Assembly: GCA_900540635.1 (NCBI GenBank)
Contig: UQGU01000069.1
Location: forward strand, 1-10,261
Source of the DNA: an uncultured Eubacteriales bacterium
GTDB lineage: Bacteria > Bacillota > Clostridia > Oscillospirales > Oscillospiraceae
DNA: 10,261 bases
Direction of reading: 5' to 3'
Made by a program: the position numbers and the translations under genes
In this document: one piece after another, positions 5,351 to 10,261 of the stretch
How the letters are laid out: every line of letters begins with the position of its first letter
Numbering within the stretch: the first letter of the stretch is position 1
Notes under the pieces: generated by a model
The model's input: only the letters and a program-made list of their open reading frames with translations
Database searches by the model: none
Told to the model about the DNA's origin: nothing

Positions 5351-7708
5351 ATGAGTTTTGTGAAGTATCGTTTGAAGGAAGTTGCAGCCGATTTCGGCGT
5401 AACGCCGAAGGAAATCGGGGATATCATCTCCAAGTTTTATGAAAGACCCAAGTCCAACTCCCAGGTTCTGACGGACCAGGAGCTGAATGCGGTATTCGAG
5501 GTTATGACCCAGACTCACCAGATCGATTCTCTGGAGCAGGTCTTCGCCGCCCAGAAGCCCAAGGAAGAGCCCAAGAAGGAAGTCAAGGCCGAGCCGTCCA
5601 AGGCGGAGAAGACAGAAGCGTCCAAGGCGGAGAAGGCGGAAGCCCCCAAGGCCGAAAAGGCCGAGCAGCCCGCTGCTGCCCAGAGCGCCAAGCCCGAAAA
5701 AACCAAGGAGCCGGAGCGGAAGCGGGAGCGCCGCATTGTGGATACCTCTGCCGTGCAGGTGAACTCCGCCCGTTTTGACGACCGGGTGGATGCGCTGGTC
5801 TCCGAGCGGGTCCAGAACTACCAGGGCGGCAAGCAGCGCATCGGCGGCAAGAAGGGCCAGCAGCAGAACAAGAAGGACAACAAGTTCCGGGGCAATAAGT
5901 CCCGCAACGAAGAGCAGGAGAAGCTGCGCCGCCTGCAGATGGAGGTTGCCCGGAAGGCCCAGCTGACGGTGAAGATCCCCGAGGAGATCACCGTGGGCGA
6001 GCTGGCTTCCCGGATGAAAAAGACCGCCGGTGAGGTCATCAAGCTGCTGATGAAGAACGGCGTCATGGCCGCCATCAACCAGACCATCGACTTCGACACC
6101 GCCGAGTTTGTGGCTACGGAAATGGGCTGCAAGGTGGAGAAGGAAGTCACCGTCACCATCGAGGAGCAGATCATTGACGATCATGTGGACACCGCCGACG
6201 AGCTGGAGAACCGTGCTCCCGTTGTGGTTGTCATGGGCCACGTTGACCACGGCAAGACCTCTCTGCTGGATGCCATCCGGAAGACCTCCGTCACCGCCGG
6301 TGAGGCCGGCGGCATTACCCAGCACATCGGTGCCTATACCGTGGATGTGAACGGCAATACCATCACCTTCTTGGATACCCCGGGCCACGCCGCCTTTACC
6401 TCTATGCGTGCCCGCGGCGCGATGTGCACCGATATCGCCATTCTGGTGGTGGCTGCCGACGACGGCATCATGCCCCAGACCATTGAGTCCATCAACCACG
6501 CCAAGGCCGCCAAGGTGCCCATCATCGTGGCCATCAACAAGATGGATAAGCCCACCGCCAACCCCGACAAGATCAAGGAGCAGCTGACCAAGTACGACCT
6601 GATCCCCGAGGAATGGGGCGGCGACACCGTTATCTGCCCCATCTCCGCAAAGACCGGCATGGGCCTGGACAACCTGCTGGAAATGGTCATTCTGACCGCC
6701 GAGATGCAGGAGCTGAAGGCCAACCCCAACCGCCGGGGCAAGGGCACCGTCATCGAGGCCCGTCTGGACAAGACCCGTGGCCCCATTGCTACCTTGCTGG
6801 TGCAGAACGGTACTTTGAAGCAGGGCGATATCATCATTGCCGGTACTGCCGTGGGCCGTGTCCGTGTCATGACCAACGATAAGGGCCGCACGGTGAAGAC
6901 CGCCGGACCTTCCCAGCCTGTGGAGATCACCGGCCTTGCCGATGTGCCCACTCCCGGCGACGAGTTCGATGCCGTCACCGATGAGCGCATGGCCCGTGAG
7001 CTGGTGGAGCAGCGCCGCCAGGCCGCCAAGGATGCAGCCGCCAAGCTGCAGCAGAAGGTCACCCTGGACAATCTGTTCGCCCGGATGCAGGAGGGCGAGA
7101 TGAAGGAGCTGCCTCTGATCGTCAAGGCCGACGTGCAGGGCTCCGCCGAAGCTGTGAAGGCCTCTCTGGAGAAGATCTCCAACGAAGAGGTCCGGGTCCG
7201 GGTCATCCACACCGGCGTGGGCGCCATCAACGAGAGCGATGTGCTGCTGGCCTCCACCTCCGGAGCCATCATCGTGGGCTTCAACGTCCGGGCCGATGCA
7301 GGCGCACAGGCCTCCATTGCCCGGTCCAACGTGGATATCCGCTACTACCGGGTCATCTACGATGCCATCGATGAGATCGAGTCCGCCATGAAGGGCATGC
7401 TGGCACCCAAGTATGAGGAAGTGGTCATCGGCCATGCCGAGGTCCGCATGACCTATAAGGTCAGCGCCATCGGCACCATTGCAGGCTGCATGGTCAAGGA
7501 CGGCAAGGTCACGAGAGACGCCCAGGTTCGGGTGCTTCGGGACAATATCGTCATCCACGAGGGCGAGATCGGCTCCTTGCAGCGGTTTAAGGACGCTGTC
7601 AAGGAGGTCACCGCCGGCTATGAGTGCGGCATGAGCGTGGTCAAGTTCAACGATATCAAGGAAGGCGACATTTTCGAGTGCTTCGCCATGCAGGAGATCA
7701 AGCAGTAA
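5351..7708 (+). CDS. infB: Translation initiation factor IF-2
   Basis: IF2 is the GTPase that places fMet-tRNA in the 30S P site and drives subunit joining. The 785-residue protein has an N-terminal IF2_N module (about 1-55), a long charged linker (about 56-195) with KAEK-type repeats (79-106), and a second IF2_N module (about 205-260). The G domain (about 288-460) shows GHVDHGKT (296-303), DTPGH (342-346), NKMD (396-399) and SAK (432-434). Domain II, a helical connector (about 545-575), domain III and the tRNA-binding C-terminal domain follow, ending in EGDIFECFAMQEIKQ. The start at 5351 is preceded by GGAGGT (5335-5340); the GTG at 5333 overlaps this ribosome binding site and is rejected. 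Length is normal for Firmicutes IF2. Confidence 0.97.
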   Translation: MSFVKYRLKEVAADFGVTPKEIGDIISKFYERPKSNSQVLTDQELNAVFEVMTQTHQIDSLEQVFAAQKPKEEPKKEVKAEPSKAEKTEASKAEKAEAPKAEKAEQPAAAQSAKPEKTKEPERKRERRIVDTSAVQVNSARFDDRVDALVSERVQNYQGGKQRIGGKKGQQQNKKDNKFRGNKSRNEEQEKLRRLQMEVARKAQLTVKIPEEITVGELASRMKKTAGEVIKLLMKNGVMAAINQTIDFDTAEFVATEMGCKVEKEVTVTIEEQIIDDHVDTADELENRAPVVVVMGHVDHGKTSLLDAIRKTSVTAGEAGGITQHIGAYTVDVNGNTITFLDTPGHAAFTSMRARGAMCTDIAILVVAADDGIMPQTIESINHAKAAKVPIIVAINKMDKPTANPDKIKEQLTKYDLIPEEWGGDTVICPISAKTGMGLDNLLEMVILTAEMQELKANPNRRGKGTVIEARLDKTRGPIATLLVQNGTLKQGDIIIAGTAVGRVRVMTNDKGRTVKTAGPSQPVEITGLADVPTPGDEFDAVTDERMARELVEQRRQAAKDAAAKLQQKVTLDNLFARMQEGEMKELPLIVKADVQGSAEAVKASLEKISNEEVRVRVIHTGVGAINESDVLLASTSGAIIVGFNVRADAGAQASIARSNVDIRYYRVIYDAIDEIESAMKGMLAPKYEEVVIGHAEVRMTYKVSAIGTIAGCMVKDGKVTRDAQVRVLRDNIVIHEGEIGSLQRFKDAVKEVTAGYECGMSVVKFNDIKEGDIFECFAMQEIKQ
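5585..5668 (+). repeat. KAEK-type coding repeats in the IF2 linker
   Basis: Residues 79-106 of IF2 are built from near-repeats of KAEK plus a short spacer (KAEP-S, KAEK-TEAS, KAEK-AEAP, KAEK-AEQP), encoded by similar AAGGCGGAGAAG-like units. Such linkers are disordered or helical and vary in length among strains. The repeat is seen directly; no specific function is implied. Confidence 0.75.
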
Positions 7709-7926
7709 ATAAAATAGCCTTCCCTTGGGGGAAGGTGGCCCGCCGATAGGCGGGGCGGATGAGGGGCGGCAACGGGCTGGACTGCGGGAAATGCAAGCAG
7801 TTGCTGTCCCTCTCCGAAGAAAGAAGTTTTGCTGAGAGGTACCATATTTCAGTTGGTACCGCCCCTCATCCGCCGCCTGCGGGCGGCACCTTCCCCCAGG
7901 GGAAGGCAAGAAAAGGAGGATGTAAC
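7709..7926. other. 218-nt spacer between infB and rbfA
   Basis: Almost the whole spacer is the palindromic element at 7717-7907. Only 8 nt separate the infB stop from the element, and the rbfA ribosome binding site AGGAGG (7914-7919) starts 7 nt after it. No promoter or gene is evident. An open frame crossing the element into rbfA is an artefact of its GC-rich arms. Confidence 0.7.
7717..7907. mobile_element. Palindromic miniature element (MITE-like), complete copy
   Basis: The 191-bp element has terminal inverted repeats of about 50 bp. The left end GCCTTCCCTTGGGGGAAGG matches the reverse complement of the right end at all but one base, and GGATGAGGGGCGG (7757-7769) is mirrored perfectly by CCGCCCCTCATCC (7859-7871). 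Each arm holds two nested hairpins: CCTTCCC/GGGAAGG (7718-7735) and CCCGCC/GGCGGG (7739-7754) on the left, GCCGCC/GGCGGC (7872-7887) and CCTTCCCC/GGGGAAGG (7889-7906) on the right. The core has no transposase gene; it contains a GGTACC pair (7838-7843 and 7855-7860). A related copy lies at 10087-10261. No clear target duplication is visible. Confidence 0.75.
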
Positions 7927-8295
7927 ATGGCATCCAATCGGATCAATAGAATCAACGAAGAGATCATGAAAGAGCTGTCCTCCCTTCTGCGGACCGTCAA
8001 GGACCCCAGAGTGCAGGACACCATGATCTCCATCACCCGGGTAGAAACCACCCCGGATCTGCGCTATACCAAGGTGTATGTCAGCTTTTTGCAGCGGGAA
8101 AATGCCAAGCAGGCCTTGACGGGCCTCAAATCTGCCGGCGGATATCTCCGCCGGGAGCTGGGCCATGCTCTGCAGCTGCGCTATGCCCCGGAAATTGTCT
8201 GGGCGGAGGACGACAGCATCGAGTACGGCGCAAAAATGCTGAAGCTCATCAACTCTCTGGAGGTAAACCATGACGAAGAGCCTGACGAGGGTTGA
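7927..8295 (+). CDS. rbfA: 30S ribosome-binding factor RbfA
   Basis: RbfA is a KH-fold protein that binds the 30S subunit late in assembly, near helix 1 and the 3' end of 16S rRNA. The 122-residue protein has the usual length. It shows the typical start NRINRINEEIMKELSSLL (4-21), KDPR (25-28), ISITRVETTPDLRYTKVYVSFL (a core strand-turn-strand at 35-55), AGGYLRREL (70-78) and LRYAPEIVWAEDDSIEYG (84-101). It ends in a short acidic tail. The start at 7927 has AGGAGG (7914-7919) 7 nt upstream, placed directly after the palindromic element. Its last 26 nt overlap nrnA, so the two are probably translationally coupled. Confidence 0.96.
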   Translation: MASNRINRINEEIMKELSSLLRTVKDPRVQDTMISITRVETTPDLRYTKVYVSFLQRENAKQALTGLKSAGGYLRRELGHALQLRYAPEIVWAEDDSIEYGAKMLKLINSLEVNHDEEPDEG

Positions 8296-9226
8296 GACGG
8301 CGGCTTTCCTGAGCGACCATGACAACTATGTGATTCTCACCCATATCCGCCCCGACGGGGATACCCTGGGCAGCGCCTCGGCGCTGTGCCTGGGGCTGCG
8401 GAGCCTGGGCAAGACCGCCCATGTGCTGGTGAATACCGGCGTTGGCGGCCGGTTCCGCTGGATGCTGGAGGGCCTTACCGTGGAGGAGGCCGGGAAGGAC
8501 GATACCGTCATCTCCACCGACGTGGCCTCTCCCGGGATGCTGCCGGATAACGCCCAGGGGTATCTCGGCCGGGTGCGGCTGCGCATTGACCACCACGGCT
8601 CTGCCACCTCCTTTTCCGACCTGGAGCTGGTGGACCCGGACAGCGCCTCCTGCGCCGAGGTGGTCTATGACGTGCTGGAGCTTATGGAAGCGCCCCGGCA
8701 GGCGGAGGTGCTGGACCGCATCTATGTGGGCCTGAGCACGGATACCGGCTGCTTCCGCTTTGCCAACACCACCGCCCATACCTTCCGGGTGGCGGCGGCC
8801 TGTGCTGAGGGGGGAGCCCGGGTGTACCAGCTGAACCAGGAGCTTTTCGAGACCAACACCCTGGGCAAGCTGCGGATGCAGGGCTGGATCGTGGAACATA
8901 TGCGCCTGCTGCACTGCGGCACCATGGCCATCTGCGCCATCCCCCGCAGCGTGGAACTGGAGCTGGGGGTCACCAGCGATGATATGGACAATATCTCCAA
9001 TTTCCCCCGCACCGTGGCCGGTGTGAACGTGGCGGCCACCATCCGGGAGACCGAGGACGGTCTGGCGAAAATCTCCGTCCGGGCAGTGCCGGGGTATGAT
9101 GCCACGGTCATTGCCGAGAAGTTCGGCGGCGGCGGCCACAAGGGAGCAGCCGGTGCCAGCCTCCGCCTGCCCATGGCCCAGGTGGAGCAGATCGTGGAGC
9201 AGGCCATGCTGGAGACCTGCCAATGA
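8270..9226 (+). CDS. nrnA: DHH/DHHA1 phosphoesterase, NrnA-type oligoribonuclease / pAp phosphatase
   Basis: NrnA-type enzymes degrade 2-5 nt RNAs to mononucleotides and can hydrolyse 3'-phosphoadenosine 5'-phosphate; some relatives cleave pApA. The 318-residue protein has the DHH domain motifs in order: THIRPDGDTLGS (24-35; H25, D29, D31), D84 in STDVAS, RIDHHGSA (105-112) and STDTGCFRF (156-164). The DHHA1 substrate-binding domain follows, with FGGGGHKGAAG (285-295). All expected metal ligands are present. The ATG at 8270 lies inside rbfA with GGAGG (8259-8263) 6 nt upstream, and the stop overlaps truB as ATGA. This position between rbfA and truB is standard in Firmicutes. Substrate preference between nanoRNA, pAp and cyclic-dinucleotide products cannot be decided here. 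Confidence 0.92.
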   Translation: MTKSLTRVETAAFLSDHDNYVILTHIRPDGDTLGSASALCLGLRSLGKTAHVLVNTGVGGRFRWMLEGLTVEEAGKDDTVISTDVASPGMLPDNAQGYLGRVRLRIDHHGSATSFSDLELVDPDSASCAEVVYDVLELMEAPRQAEVLDRIYVGLSTDTGCFRFANTTAHTFRVAAACAEGGARVYQLNQELFETNTLGKLRMQGWIVEHMRLLHCGTMAICAIPRSVELELGVTSDDMDNISNFPRTVAGVNVAATIRETEDGLAKISVRAVPGYDATVIAEKFGGGGHKGAAGASLRLPMAQVEQIVEQAMLETCQ

Positions 9227-10083
9227 ACGGAATCGTGATTGTCGATAAACCCCAGGGCTGGACAAGCCAGGATGTGACTGCAAGACTGCGCCGGGTATTT
9301 TCTACCCGGCGCATTGGCCATGGCGGGACATTGGACCCCATGGCTACCGGCGTGCTGCCGGTGTTCGTCGGCAGGGCCACCCGGGCTGTGGAATTTTTTG
9401 AGCACGCGGAGAAGACCTATGAGGCCACGCTGCGGCTTGGAATGAAAACCGATACCCAGGATATCACCGGCACAGTGCTGGAAGAGCGGCCCGTAACGGT
9501 GACGGAGCAGGATATTCTGAATGTTTTGCCCGCTTTTCGGGGAGAGATCCTGCAAATTCCGCCTATGTACTCTGCTTTGAAGGTCAACGGCCAGAAGCTC
9601 TACGACCTGGCCCGGAAGGGCAAGGAGGTGGAGCGGCAGCCCCGGCCCATTACCATCCACGAGCTGGAGCTGCTGCACTTTGACGGGCAGGATGCCCGTA
9701 TTCGGGTCCGCTGCTCCAAGGGAACCTATATCCGTACCCTCTGTGAGGACATGGGCGAGAAGCTGGGGTGCCTTGGCACCATGGCCGCTCTGCGCCGGAC
9801 CCAGGCAGGGGAGTACACCATCGAAAAGGCCGTGCCCTTGCAGACGCTCCTGGATGCGGAAAATCCGGAGCAGTACCTTCTGAGCATGGACAGCCCGTTC
9901 CTGGGCTATCCCGCCGTCACCCTCAGCGAAAATCAGGAAAAACGCTGCCGCAACGGCAATTCCTTCACCCTCCGGGTCCCCGACGGTACCTACCGTGCCT
10001 ACGGAAAAAACGGAGAGTTCCTCATGCTGGCCAGAGTGGAGAACGGTGTTATGTCGACCATAAAGAGCTTCTTTGAAGTGTGA
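9223..10083 (+). CDS. truB: tRNA pseudouridine(55) synthase TruB
   Basis: TruB converts uridine 55 in the T-loop of tRNAs to pseudouridine and also acts as a tRNA folding chaperone. The 286-residue protein begins with GIVIVDKPQGWTS (3-15) and has the catalytic motif GHGGTLDPMATGVLP (32-46) with nucleophile D38. KTYEA (64-68), PPMYSALKVNGQKLYDLAR (113-131), CSKGTYIRTL (164-173) and LRRTQAG (190-196) complete the family pattern. The C-terminal part (about 225-286) looks like a small PUA-like extension. It starts within the nrnA stop (ATGA), with GGAG (9211-9214) 8 nt upstream. The gene expected next, ribF, is not in the window; a palindromic element follows instead. Confidence 0.96.
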   Translation: MNGIVIVDKPQGWTSQDVTARLRRVFSTRRIGHGGTLDPMATGVLPVFVGRATRAVEFFEHAEKTYEATLRLGMKTDTQDITGTVLEERPVTVTEQDILNVLPAFRGEILQIPPMYSALKVNGQKLYDLARKGKEVERQPRPITIHELELLHFDGQDARIRVRCSKGTYIRTLCEDMGEKLGCLGTMAALRRTQAGEYTIEKAVPLQTLLDAENPEQYLLSMDSPFLGYPAVTLSENQEKRCRNGNSFTLRVPDGTYRAYGKNGEFLMLARVENGVMSTIKSFFEV

Positions 10084-10086
10084 AAA

Positions 10087-10261
10087 GCCTTCCCCTTCGG
10101 GGAAGGTGGCAGGGCGAAGCCCTGACGGATGAGGGGCGGGAAGCAGAACCGGTGATAAGAAACCTTTGTAATTTTGTTCCGGGAAATGGGCAGAAAACTG
10201 CTTAAATTGGTTCCGCAACGGTTCTGTCTGCCGCCCCTCATCAGTCACGGCCCAAAGGGCC
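10087..10261. mobile_element. Palindromic miniature element, second copy, cut by the window end
   Basis: The left arm begins 4 nt after the truB stop: GCCTTCCCCTTCGGGGAAGG (10087-10106), hairpin CAGGGC/GCCCTG (10110-10124), then GGATGAGGGGCGG (10127-10139), identical to the copy at 7757-7769. The right arm begins with CCGCCCCTCATC (10231-10242) and hairpin GGCCC/GGGCC (10249-10261); the outermost GGGGAAGGC-type end would lie beyond the window. The core differs from the first copy but is also self-complementary (CAGAACCG at 10144-10151 with CGGTTCTG at 10219-10226). No open reading frame for a transposase is present. Confidence 0.72.

Noticed and set aside
7759..7926. Small gene inside the infB-rbfA spacer, or an N-terminal extension of rbfA
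   Set aside because: The frame is made of the palindromic element. RbfA family similarity starts at 7927, where a consensus ribosome binding site is present.
5345..7933. An 862-codon open frame on the minus strand opposite infB
   Set aside because: It mirrors infB with a Gly/His/Leu/Val-rich composition typical of the antisense frame of a GC-rich gene. It has no recognisable domain, and the sense strand is unmistakably IF2.

Overview
The window is a stretch of bacterial chromosome from a high-GC, endospore-forming (or spore-former-derived) Firmicute. The most likely placement is class Clostridia, in the Oscillospirales / Oscillospiraceae range. The reasons are a SpoIIE-type sporulation phosphatase, the Firmicutes gene order rimP-nusA-ylxR-ylxQ-infB-rbfA-nrnA-truB, strong AGGAGG-type ribosome binding sites, two near-consensus housekeeping promoters, and palindromic 'GCCTTCCCC...GGATGAGGGGCGG' elements of a kind I associate with gut Clostridia. 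The genus is not determined.

Layout. 1-60: two hairpins downstream of spoIIE. 61-1911 (minus): a compact SpoIIE. 1912-2054: a divergent intergenic region with a clear promoter reading right. 2055-2627 (plus): a CYTH-domain protein, followed by a terminator-like hairpin. 2670-2775: a second near-consensus promoter and a leader holding a perfect 32-bp palindrome. 2776-10083 (plus): a translation/transcription operon with rimP, nusA, rnpM (ylxR), ylxQ, infB, rbfA, nrnA and truB. 10084-10261: a palindromic element cut by the window end.

The operon genes work together. RimP and RbfA mature the 30S subunit, and IF2 starts translation. NusA controls pausing, termination and antitermination. RnpM and the L7Ae-like YlxQ are small RNA binders. 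NrnA finishes degradation of very short RNAs, and TruB makes pseudouridine 55 in tRNA. Several junctions overlap (ylxR/ylxQ by 8 nt, rbfA/nrnA by 26 nt, nrnA/truB by 4 nt), which indicates translational coupling.

I find no unknown multi-gene system. The unusual content is in the non-coding DNA. First, the rimP-nusA leader palindrome has the form of an intrinsic attenuator with an interrupted U-tract, which suggests NusA autoregulation. Second, three miniature palindromic elements from two families sit in the spacers after nusA, after infB and after truB, while all reading frames stay intact.
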